Below are positions 34,525 through 44,567 of a DNA stretch of 64,000 bases, piece after piece. How positions within the stretch are numbered: the stretch's first letter is position 1; the number at the start of each line of letters is the position of its first letter. Both the position numbers and the translations under genes were made by a program. The stretch comes from Herbihabitans rhizosphaerae (GTDB lineage: Bacteria; Actinomycetota; Actinomycetes; Mycobacteriales; Pseudonocardiaceae). The stretch is from assembly GCF_004216555.1 (NCBI RefSeq), contig NZ_SGWQ01000001.1, positions 865,126 through 929,125 of the forward strand, given 5' to 3'. The notes under the pieces are model-generated. The model made no database searches and had not been told where the DNA came from. It saw only the letters and a program-made list of their open reading frames with translations.

Positions 34525-34530
34525 TAGGCT
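34502..34530 (+). promoter_or_regulatory. promoter of the transport operon
   Basis: -35 TTGATA (34502-34507), 17-nt spacer, -10 TAGGCT (34525-34530). It is followed by a short leader with AGGAGG at 34547-34552, four bases before GTG 34557. It overlaps the opposing promoter face to face. Confidence 0.5.
34503..34517. promoter_or_regulatory. putative Zur/Fur-family operator
   Basis: TGATAACGATTTTCG agrees at 12 of 15 positions with the actinobacterial Zur-type box as I remember it (about TGAAAATGATTTTCA). It is an AT-rich island in GC-rich DNA and lies between -35 and -10 of both divergent promoters, where repressor binding would silence both operons. It does not match the IdeR/DtxR iron box (TTAGGTTAGGCTAACC). 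Zinc control is therefore favoured over iron, as known for coelibactin, but this is inference. Confidence 0.55.
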
Positions 34531-34556
34531 GCGATCATCGACACCCAGGAGGCCCA

Positions 34557-36364
34557 GTGACCGCAGCACCACCGCGCGAGCGACCCGTCGATCAGCGACC
34601 GACCGCGCGGACCGCCGTCCGGATCGGGTTCGGCGAGCTGATGCGGCCCGTACGCGGACAACTGGCCGTCGCGGTCGCCGTCCAGGCCGTGAGCTGCGTC
34701 GCGGCCGTCGTGCCGTTCGCCGCCGTGGCCGAACTGGGCCGGGTGCTGTTGACCACGCCGGTCGACCGGCAGGCGGTCTGGACCATCGCGGTGATCGCCG
34801 CCGGCGCGCTGGTGCTGCGGACCCTGCTGCTGCTCGCCGCCGGCTGCCTGAGCCACCTGGCCGACGTCACCTTCCAGCACATCACCCGGCGCCGGCTCGC
34901 CGCGCACCTCGGCACCGTCCCGCTCGGCTGGTTCACCGCGAGCAATTCCGGCACGGTGAAGAAGGCCGTCGCCGACGACGTGCAGGCGCTGCACCACCTG
35001 GTCGCGCACACCCTGCTCGACCTGACGAACGCCGTGGTCATGCCGGCCACCGCGATCGCCTACCTGCTGGCCGTGGACTGGCGGATGACGGTGATCTGCC
35101 TGGTCCCGCTGGCCCTCGGCGCGCTGTGCTACTTCCGTGCGATGGGCGGCTACGCCGAGCAGATGATCGCCTTCGACCAGGCCCTCTCGAAGATCAACTC
35201 CAGCGTGGTGGAACTCGTCCGCGGCATCACGGTGATCAAGACCTTCGGCCGCACCGAACGCGGGCACGCGCGATTCCGCCGCAGCGCCGACGATTTCGCC
35301 ACGTTCTTCCTCGCCTGGGTGCGCGCCAAGACCGCGATCAGCGCGACGGCGGACCTGCTGCTGTCGCCGGTCGTCATGCTGACCACGGTGCTGATCGCCG
35401 GCACGATCCTGATCGAGTCCGGCACCCTCGCCGCCGTCGACGTGCTGCCGTTCGCCCTGCTCGGCCTCGGGCTGAGCGCGCCGATGCTGGCGATCGGGAC
35501 GAACATCATCGCGCTGCGCGCCTCCCGGCAGGCCGCCGAGCGGATCACCACCGTGCTCAGCACGCCCGCTCTCGCCGAACCCGCCGAGCCCCGAACGATC
35601 GACGACACCGCGGTCGACGGCACCACGGTCGAGTTCCGCGATCTGCGTTTCACCTACGACGGCGGCACCGAGGCGCTGCGCGGGATCGACCTGGAGCTGC
35701 GCCCGAACACGGTCACCGCACTGGTCGGGCCGTCCGGCTCGGGCAAGTCGACGCTCGCGCGGATGCTGCCGCGGTTCTGGGATCCGACCGAGGGCGCGGT
35801 CACCATCGGCGGAGTCGATCTTCGCGATCTCGACCCGAACACGTTGTACCGCACGGTGTCCTTCGTGTTCCAGGACGTGCAACTGCTGAACACCAGCGTG
35901 CGCGACAACATCGCGCTGGCCCGCCCGGACGCCACCCTGGACGAGATCGTCGCGGTCGCGAAGGCCGCCGAGATCCACGACCGGATCAGCGAACTGCCGA
36001 GCGGCTACGACGCGGTGGTCGGCACCGACGTGCAACTCTCCGGCGGCGAGGCGCAGCGCGTGTCGATCGCGCGGGCGCTGCTGGCCGACACGCCGGTACT
36101 GGTGCTGGACGAGGCGACCGCGTTCGTCGACCCGGAGGCGGAGGTCGCCATCCAACGCGCGCTGTCCCGGCTGGCGCGCGGGCGCACGCTGCTGGTGATC
36201 GCGCACCGGCTGGCCACGATCCGCGGCAGCGACCAGATCGTGGTGCTGGACAACGGAAACATCGCCGAACAGGGCACGCACGACGACCTGCTGGCCCGCG
36301 ACGGCCGGTACGCCGGCATGTGGCACGCACAGCAGGAAGCCTCGGCGAAGCGGGGAGGCCTGCG

Positions 36365-36368
<4 letters not shown>
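34557..36368 (+). CDS. ABC transporter, fused permease-ATPase, siderophore type (IrtA/YbtP-like half)
   Basis: 603 residues: six-helix membrane domain (about 30-320) and ATPase (about 345-590) with GPSGSGKST, LSGGEAQRVS and VLVLDEAT. GTG start with AGGAGG four bases upstream. It forms a pair with the next gene (4-nt overlap). In Mycobacterium (IrtAB) and Yersinia (YbtPQ) such heterodimers with exporter fold import metal-loaded siderophores; unlike IrtA, no siderophore-interacting FAD domain is fused here. Divergent position from the NRPS genes and a shared operator support uptake of the metal complex, though export cannot be excluded from sequence alone. Confidence 0.85.
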
Positions 36369-38091
<1,723 letters not shown>

Positions 38092-38095
<4 letters not shown>

Positions 38096-39909
38096 ACGAG
38101 CCGCCGGTGTTGTGGAAGCCGGTCGACGGCGGTCGGATGGCCGAGTTCGCCACCTGGGTCGGCGAGGCGCACGGCGTGCGCGCCGACGGGTACGGCGAGC
38201 TGTGGGAGTGGTCGGTGACCGACCTGCCCGCGTTCTGGTCGGCGATCGTCGGGTATTTCGGTGTGCACCTGCACGAGCGTCCGACGGCCGTGCTGACCGG
38301 TGAGATGCCTGGGGCGCAATGGTTTCCGGGCGCGACGGTGAACTACGCCGAGCACGCGCTCACACCCGGCCTGTGCGGGCGCAAGGACGACGACGCGCTC
38401 GCGTTGATCGCCGTCGACCAGAGCGGCCGAACGGCTGTTACGTATCGCGAGTTACGCAACGACGTGGCCGCGATGCGGGCGGCGCTGGTCGAGTTCGGGG
38501 TGCGCAAGGGTGATCGGGTGGTCGGCCTGTGCCCGAACACCCCGGCCGCCGTGGTCACCTTCCTGGCCGCCGCGAGCCTCGGCGCGGTGTGGTCGGCCTG
38601 CTCGCCGGACGCCGGAGACGCCGCGGTGGCCGACCGGTTCGCACCACTCGCCCCCACGGTTCTCCTTGGCGCGCCAGGGTTTCCCGGCCCGCACCACGTG
38701 ATCACGCTCGACGCGTACGACGATCTGCTCGACGCGCACCGGGGCGCACCACTCGAATTCGACCCCGTGGAGTTCAGCGATCCGCTGTGGGTACTGCACT
38801 CATCGGGCAGCACCGGCCCGCCGAAGGGCATCGTGCACGGGCACGGCGGGATCCTGCTCGAACACCTCAAAGCCCTTGCCCTGCACGGAGATCTCGGCGA
38901 CGGCGACCGGTTCCTGTGGCACACCGGCACCGGCTGGATGATGTGGAACTACCTGGTCTCCGGCCTGCTCGTGGGCGCGACCGTGGTGCTGCACGACGGC
39001 TCGCCCACCTACCCCGACATCGACGCGCTGTGGGCGATCGCCGCCCGCGAGCGGGTCACCTACCTCGGGGTGTCCGCGCCGTACCTGCACCTGTGCGAGA
39101 GCGAGGACCTGCGTCCCGGCGAGGATCACGACCTCGGCGCGCTGCGCACCGTCGGCTCCACCGGCGCGCCGCTCGCGCCCGCCGCCTTCGACTGGATCGC
39201 CGACGCGGTGGGCCCGTCGGTGCAGACCGCGTCGATCTCCGGCGGCACCGACCTGTGCACCGCGTTCCTCGGTGCGGCGCCGACGGTTCCGGTGTGGCGC
39301 GGCGAGATCTCCTGCCGCACGCTCGGCACACCCGCCGCCGAGTACTCCGGCGAACTGGTGCTGACCGCGCCGATGCCGTCCATGCCGCTGTACTTCTGGG
39401 ACGACCCGGACGGCGCGAAACTGCGCGCCGCGTACTTCGACGAGTTCCCCGGCGTGTGGCGGCACGGCGACTGGATTCGGTTCACCCCGCGCGGCTCGTG
39501 CGTGATCAGCGGGCGGGCCGACGCGACGCTCAACCGGGGCGGGATCCGCATGGGCACCGCCGAGTTCTACGCGGTGCTGGAGTCGCTGCCCGAGGTCGCC
39601 GACGCGCTCGTGGTGGACACCTCCGGCGGGCCGGATCCCTCGGAGGACGGGGAAATCCTGTGCTTCGTCGTGTTCGAGAGCACTGCTCTCGCTGACGGAA
39701 GTAAAAGAATCCGCGCCGCCCTGCGCGAGCGGTTGTCCCCCCGGCACGTACCCGACCGGATCGTCCCGGTCACCGCGATTCCCCGTACGCCCAACGGAAA
39801 ACGCCGCGAAGTGCCGGTCAAGCGACTCCTCACCGGCAGGCCGGTCGCCGACAGCCGTGGGCTCGAGGAGTTCGTGTCGTTCGCCGAAAAGTTGACCAAG
39901 GAGCTGTAG
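38092..39909 (+). CDS. acetoacetyl-CoA synthetase-like acyl-AMP ligase
   Basis: 605 residues of the ANL superfamily, closest in pattern to acetoacetate-CoA ligases: an N-terminal acetyl-CoA-synthetase-type region (ELWEWSVTDLPAFW, MPGAQWFPGATVNYAEHAL), P-loop LHSSGSTGPPKGIVHGHGG, TGWMMWNYLVSGLLVGAT, and the C-terminal hinge ISGRADATLNRGGIRMG with the catalytic lysine region TPNGKRREVPVK. It lies inside the metallophore transport operon with 4-nt overlaps on the 5' side. The NRPS starter carrier has no A domain, and no salicyl-AMP ligase (DhbE/YbtE type) is present, so this enzyme is a candidate for activating the starter acid. Alternatively it only supplies an acyl-CoA. Confidence 0.8.
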
Positions 39910-41429
39910 TGGACGGAACAAGCAGGCGGACCTTTCTGCGCGGCGGTGTCGCGCTGGCGGTCGCGACACCCCTGATCGGCGCGTGCGGCCAGTCCGCGGG
40001 CCAGGGCGCCGGCGGCACACTGCGCGCCGCACTCGTGGGCAGCGGCGCGGCCGAGACGCTGAACCCGTTCGCCGGCGCCACCACCCTGGACTTCGTGCGC
40101 GCGCTGGCCGTGCACGGCACGCTCGGCCGGGTCGACCCGACCGCCGAGGACGGCGTGCGCTACGACGTGCTGTCCGCGATCGAGTCCGCGCCGGACAACT
40201 CCGGCTACACCTTGCGCGTGCGGCCCGACCGGCGTTTCACCGACGGCAGCAAGCTGACCGCGCGGGACGTGTTGTACTCGCTGAACTTCATCACGGCCAA
40301 CGCGCAGACGGCCTACAGCCGGTACGCCACCGATCTCGATCTTGCCAAGGCGCGGATCATCGACGACCTGACGCTGGTGCTGCCCGCCAAGCGCCGGGTG
40401 TCCGACGTGCGGCTGATGCTGTGCCAGCCGTACGTGCTGATCTTCAAGGACGGCACCCGCGAGTTCACCCCGGCCACGCCGTCGTGCGGACCGTTCCGAG
40501 TGGACACCTTCGAAGCCGGCCGGGGAACCGTGTTGCGCCGCAACGATTCCTACCCCGGCACCGTGCACCTGGACGCGATCGAGCTGCGGTCCATCGCCGC
40601 CGAGGACGCGCGGGCCAACGCGCTGCGCGGCGGACAGGTCGACTACGCGCACGACCTCGCCCCGGCACAGGCGCGCACCGTGCAGGGCGACGGGCGGTTC
40701 GACGTGCAGCAGTCCGCGCCGCCGGACGTCACCGGACTCGGCGTGCTGCTGAACATGTCCCGCCCGCCGTTCCACGATCCGCGGGTGCGCCTGGCGTGCA
40801 AGCTGGCCATCAACCGCCAGGCGATCCTGGACACCGCGCTGCTCGGCCGGGGCGTGCTCGGCAACGACCTGTTCGCGCCCGGGTACCCGGACTCGGCGAC
40901 CACCGTGCCGCAACGCGAGCACGACCCGGAGCGGGCGCGGCTGCTGCTGCGCGAGGCGGGCGCCACCGGTGTCACGGTCACACTCACCACCGCGCCGGAG
41001 ACGCCCGGCTTGGTGCCGATGTGCACCCAGATCGCCGCGCAACTGTCCGAGGTCGGCCTGAAGGTGACCCTGGACGAGCGCCCGCCCGGCGGGCTGTACG
41101 CCGACTACGCCGCGTACGGCCGGTTCCAGATGGCGGCCACGTACAGCACGCCGATTCCGCCGCTGCACTACTACGAGACGGTCGGCGCGGCCGGCAACAC
41201 GTTCGCGCTCGGCTGGTCGCGGCCGGACGTGGACCAGCGGGTCGCCGCCGCGCGCGAACTGTCCGGGCCGGCGCGCAAGCAGGCCAGCGAGGCGGTGCAC
41301 CGCACGCTGTGGGAGGACAACAACGTGCTGCTGCCGGTGTTCAAGCCGGTGCTCAACGGGCACGTGCGCGGGCTGCGCGGGGTGCGGGGCGGCCGGCTGC
41401 CCAGCTTCGCCGAGGCGTCGCTGCGGTGA
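39909..41429 (+). CDS. ABC transporter substrate-binding lipoprotein (peptide/nickel family)
   Basis: 506 residues, GTG start overlapping the previous stop by one base. The N-terminus combines a twin-arginine-like SRRTFLRGG with a lipobox LIGAC, so a membrane-anchored lipoprotein is expected. The rest follows the family 5 solute-binding fold (LNPFAGATTLDFVR, YSLNFITANAQT, LNMSRPPFHDPRVR, AINRQAIL). Members bind oligopeptides, nickel or metal-chelator complexes (NikA, DppA, CntA). With two permeases and a double ATPase following, it completes a Dpp/Nik-type importer. A metal-metallophore ligand is suggested by the operon. Confidence 0.88.
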   Translation: MDGTSRRTFLRGGVALAVATPLIGACGQSAGQGAGGTLRAALVGSGAAETLNPFAGATTLDFVRALAVHGTLGRVDPTAEDGVRYDVLSAIESAPDNSGYTLRVRPDRRFTDGSKLTARDVLYSLNFITANAQTAYSRYATDLDLAKARIIDDLTLVLPAKRRVSDVRLMLCQPYVLIFKDGTREFTPATPSCGPFRVDTFEAGRGTVLRRNDSYPGTVHLDAIELRSIAAEDARANALRGGQVDYAHDLAPAQARTVQGDGRFDVQQSAPPDVTGLGVLLNMSRPPFHDPRVRLACKLAINRQAILDTALLGRGVLGNDLFAPGYPDSATTVPQREHDPERARLLLREAGATGVTVTLTTAPETPGLVPMCTQIAAQLSEVGLKVTLDERPPGGLYADYAAYGRFQMAATYSTPIPPLHYYETVGAAGNTFALGWSRPDVDQRVAAARELSGPARKQASEAVHRTLWEDNNVLLPVFKPVLNGHVRGLRGVRGGRLPSFAEASLR

Positions 41430-42379
41430 CCCGACTGCTGATCACTCGGACGTTGGGCATCGTCGGCACGCTGCTGGTGCTGTCCGTGGTGATCTTCGCG
41501 GCGACCGAGCTGCTGCCCGGTGACGCGGTGTCCCGAGTCGCCGGCCCGCAGGCCGATCCGGTGCAGCGCGCGCTGGTCGCCGAGCGGCTCGGGTTGGACC
41601 GGCCGGCGATCGAGCGTTACGTCGACTGGGTCGGCTCGGCGTTCGGTGGCGATCTCGGCACCAGCCTGACCGGCCGGCGCCCGGTCGCGGAGATCGTCGG
41701 CGACCGGCTCGGCAACAGCCTGCTGCTCGCCGCCGCCGTGTACCTGCCGCTGATCCCGCTGGCCGTGCTGCTCGGCACGGCGGCCGGGTTGGGCTCGGTC
41801 GGCGGGCGGCGCGGCCGGCTGATCGACCGGGTGATCTCGTTCGGCACGCTGGCCGTGCTGGGCGTGCCCGAGTTCCTGATCGCGGGTCTTCTGCTGGCGG
41901 TGTTCGCGGTGTGGCTGCACCTGTTCCCGCCGGTGTCCATGGCGTCGATCGGCGGTTCGGTGCTCGACACGCCGGAGATCCTGGTGCTGCCCGCGCTCAG
42001 TTTGCTGATCGTCTCGCTCGGCGCGGTGATCCGGCTGGTGCGCGCCCGAGCCGCGGACGTGGCGACCTCGCCGTACGTGGAGTCGGCCCGGCTCGCCGGG
42101 GTGCGCGGACCGGCACTGGTGCTGCGGCACGTGATGCCGGCGGTGCTCGGGCCCGCCGTCCAGCTGATCGCGGTCGGCTTCGGCACGGTGGTCGGCGGCG
42201 CGGTCGTGGTGGAGACGCTGTTCGACTACCCGGGCATCGGCAACGAGCTGCAGAACGCGGTCGCGTCGCGGGATGTGCCTGTGGTGCAAGGGATCGCGCT
42301 CACGCTCGGCGCGGTGACCCTGATCGCGGTACTCGCCGGTGATCTGGTCGGCCGTGCGCTGGACGGGGTGCGCCGATGA
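41426..42379 (+). CDS. ABC transporter permease (DppB/NikB-like)
   Basis: 317 residues, GTG 41426 within a 4-nt overlap (GTGA). Six hydrophobic segments, the N-terminal family hallmark ATELLPGDAVSR with a following DRPAIERYVDWVG, and the EAA-type loop SARLAGVRGPALVLRHVMP that contacts the ATPase. It pairs with the next permease. The frame is open upstream, but that part overlaps the binding-protein gene. Confidence 0.88.
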   Translation: MTRLLITRTLGIVGTLLVLSVVIFAATELLPGDAVSRVAGPQADPVQRALVAERLGLDRPAIERYVDWVGSAFGGDLGTSLTGRRPVAEIVGDRLGNSLLLAAAVYLPLIPLAVLLGTAAGLGSVGGRRGRLIDRVISFGTLAVLGVPEFLIAGLLLAVFAVWLHLFPPVSMASIGGSVLDTPEILVLPALSLLIVSLGAVIRLVRARAADVATSPYVESARLAGVRGPALVLRHVMPAVLGPAVQLIAVGFGTVVGGAVVVETLFDYPGIGNELQNAVASRDVPVVQGIALTLGAVTLIAVLAGDLVGRALDGVRR

Positions 42380-43164
42380 TCGGCCGTATCGCCGGATCGC
42401 TCAGTGTCGCGATCGTGTTGCTGGCATTCGCCGGCCCGTTGTTCGCCGGGCCGCCGGACAAGCAGGTCGACGGGCCGTACGCGCCACCGTCGGCCGACCG
42501 TCCACTTGGGACGGACGGACTCGGCCGCGATGTGCTGGACCGGGTGCTGCACGGCGGCTGGACCGTGGTCGGGCTCGCGCTCGGCGCCACGGCGCTGGCC
42601 ACCGCGCTCGGCGTGCTGCTCGGCGTCGCGCTGGGCATGGCGCGGCACCGCGTGTCCGAGATCGCCATGCGGGTGATCGACATGCTGCTCGTGTTGCCGC
42701 CGCTGCTGTTGTTGCTGTTGCTGGCGACCGGGATGCCGGGCAACGACGGCGTGGTGCTGCTGGCCGTCGCGCTGATCACCACACCGATCTCGACCAGGGT
42801 GACGCGCGCGGCGACCCGGCGACTGGCGCACGCCGGGTACGTCGAGGTGGCGCTGGCCCGCGGCGACAGCCGGTGGCAGGTGTTGCGGCACGACGTGCTG
42901 CCCGGGATCGCGCGAACCGTGCTCGCCGAGGCGGGCCTGCGGTTCGTCACCGCGGTCAGCCTCACCGCGACCGCCGGGTTCCTCGGCCTCGGCCGGCCGG
43001 CGCCCGCCGCGAACTGGGGGCGGATGGTCGCCGAGAACATCGACGGCGCATCCCTTGCGGTGTGGCCGTTTCTGGTGCCGGCTCTGCTTCTCGTGCTGTT
43101 CACCGTGTCGATCAACCTGCTGGCCGACACGGTCGCCGACCGGCTCGCGGGAGGCGCGCGATGA
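42376..43164 (+). CDS. ABC transporter permease (DppC/NikC-like)
   Basis: 262 residues with about six hydrophobic segments. The typical DppC/NikC motif HPLGTDxLGRDV appears as RPLGTDGLGRDVLDRVL, and the EAA loop reads VALARGDSRWQVLRHDVLP. Starts at ATG in a 4-nt overlap with the preceding permease. A rich run of Leu near residues 98-115 forms one helix. Confidence 0.88.
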   Translation: MIGRIAGSLSVAIVLLAFAGPLFAGPPDKQVDGPYAPPSADRPLGTDGLGRDVLDRVLHGGWTVVGLALGATALATALGVLLGVALGMARHRVSEIAMRVIDMLLVLPPLLLLLLLATGMPGNDGVVLLAVALITTPISTRVTRAATRRLAHAGYVEVALARGDSRWQVLRHDVLPGIARTVLAEAGLRFVTAVSLTATAGFLGLGRPAPAANWGRMVAENIDGASLAVWPFLVPALLLVLFTVSINLLADTVADRLAGGAR

Positions 43165-44567
43165 CCGCCGAGATCCGCGGGCTGACGATCGGCGCCGGCT
43201 CGCAGGTTGTGTCCACTGTGGACTTGACCGTGCACGACGGCGAGGTGGTCGGACTGATCGGCCGGTCCGGCTCGGGCAAGACCACGGTCGCGCTGAGCCT
43301 GCTCGGGCACCTGCGGCCGGGGTTGACGCGCACCGCCGGCGAGGTGCGGGTGCACGGGCACGACCCGTTCACCACGGACGGCAGGCGCGCGGTGCGCGGG
43401 CGGCTGGTCGGCTACCTCGGCCAGGACCCGGCGTCCGCGCTGCACCCCACGCGCCGGATCGGATCACAACTGCGCGAGGCGGGTGGCGGCGCGGACCTGC
43501 TCGACCAGCTCGGCCTGCCCACGGATCGCGCGTTCCCGCGCCGGTACCCCGGTCAGATCTCCGGCGGACAGGCGCAGCGAGTGGCGCTGGCCATGGTGCT
43601 CGCCCGCGAACCGAGGCTGCTCGTGCTCGACGAGCCGACCAGCGGGCTGGACGTCGCGCTCGCCGTGGAGGTGCGCGAGTTGTTGCGGAACACGGTGCGG
43701 CGCAACGGAATCGCGGCACTGGTGGTCAGCCACGACCAGGAGCTGGTGCGCGCGCTGGCCGACCGGGTGGTGCGAATGAGCGGCGGCGAGATCACCGCCG
43801 ACGGTCCGCCCGCCGAGATCCTCGACCCGCCGTCGCCGCCGCCGTCTCCCCCGGTCAGCACCGCCACGGACGATCGGCTGACGGTCACCGGTCTGTCCGC
43901 GCACCACGGGCGGCACCGGGTACTGGACGCGGTGTCGCTGCGCCTGCCGGCCGGCGAGTGCACCGCGGTGGTCGGCCCGTCCGGCTCCGGCAAGACCACG
44001 CTGGCGCGCTGCCTGGTCGGCCTGCACCGGGTGTCCGCGGGAGAGCTGATCCTGGACGGCGAGCCGCTCGGCCGGAAAAGGTCGGCCGCGCAACGGAAAG
44101 CGATCGCGCTCGTCGCGCAGAACTCGGCCGACGCGCTCAACCCGGCCGAGCGGGTGGAGGCCGCGCTGGCCCGGCCGTTGCGGCTGCGCGGCGCGCACGA
44201 CGTCTCCGGCGAGATCGACGAACTGCTGGACATGGTCGGCCTGGACGGCCGCTACCGAACCCGGCTGCCCGGCGAACTGTCCGGCGGCGAGCGGCAGCGG
44301 ATCAACCTGGTGCGCGCACTGGCCGTGCGGCCGAGCGTGCTGGTGTGCGACGAGATCACCTCCGCGCTGGACGGCGAGGTGGCCACCGGCGTGCTCGACG
44401 CGCTGGCCGATCTGCGCGCCCGGCTGGGGCTGTCCGTCCTGCTGATCACGCACGACCCGCGGATCGCCGCCAAGTACGCGCACCGGCTGCTCGTGCTGGA
44501 CGACGGCGCGCTGGTCCCTCCCACCACGCCAACTGCGACAACCACTGGGACGACGGCGAGAACATGA
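43161..44567 (+). CDS. fused double ABC ATPase (DppD-DppF/NikD-NikE fusion)
   Basis: 468 residues from ATG 43161 (4-nt overlap). Two complete nucleotide-binding domains lie in tandem: residues about 1-220 (GRSGSGKTT, ISGGQAQRVA, LLVLDEPTSG) and about 245-450 (GPSGSGKTT, LSGGERQRIN, LVCDEITSAL), joined by a proline-rich linker (PPSPPPSPP). This replaces the usual separate DppD and DppF subunits. Drives the importer formed with the two upstream permeases. The C-terminus is Thr/Pro-rich. Confidence 0.9.
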   Translation: MTAEIRGLTIGAGSQVVSTVDLTVHDGEVVGLIGRSGSGKTTVALSLLGHLRPGLTRTAGEVRVHGHDPFTTDGRRAVRGRLVGYLGQDPASALHPTRRIGSQLREAGGGADLLDQLGLPTDRAFPRRYPGQISGGQAQRVALAMVLAREPRLLVLDEPTSGLDVALAVEVRELLRNTVRRNGIAALVVSHDQELVRALADRVVRMSGGEITADGPPAEILDPPSPPPSPPVSTATDDRLTVTGLSAHHGRHRVLDAVSLRLPAGECTAVVGPSGSGKTTLARCLVGLHRVSAGELILDGEPLGRKRSAAQRKAIALVAQNSADALNPAERVEAALARPLRLRGAHDVSGEIDELLDMVGLDGRYRTRLPGELSGGERQRINLVRALAVRPSVLVCDEITSALDGEVATGVLDALADLRARLGLSVLLITHDPRIAAKYAHRLLVLDDGALVPPTTPTATTTGTTART

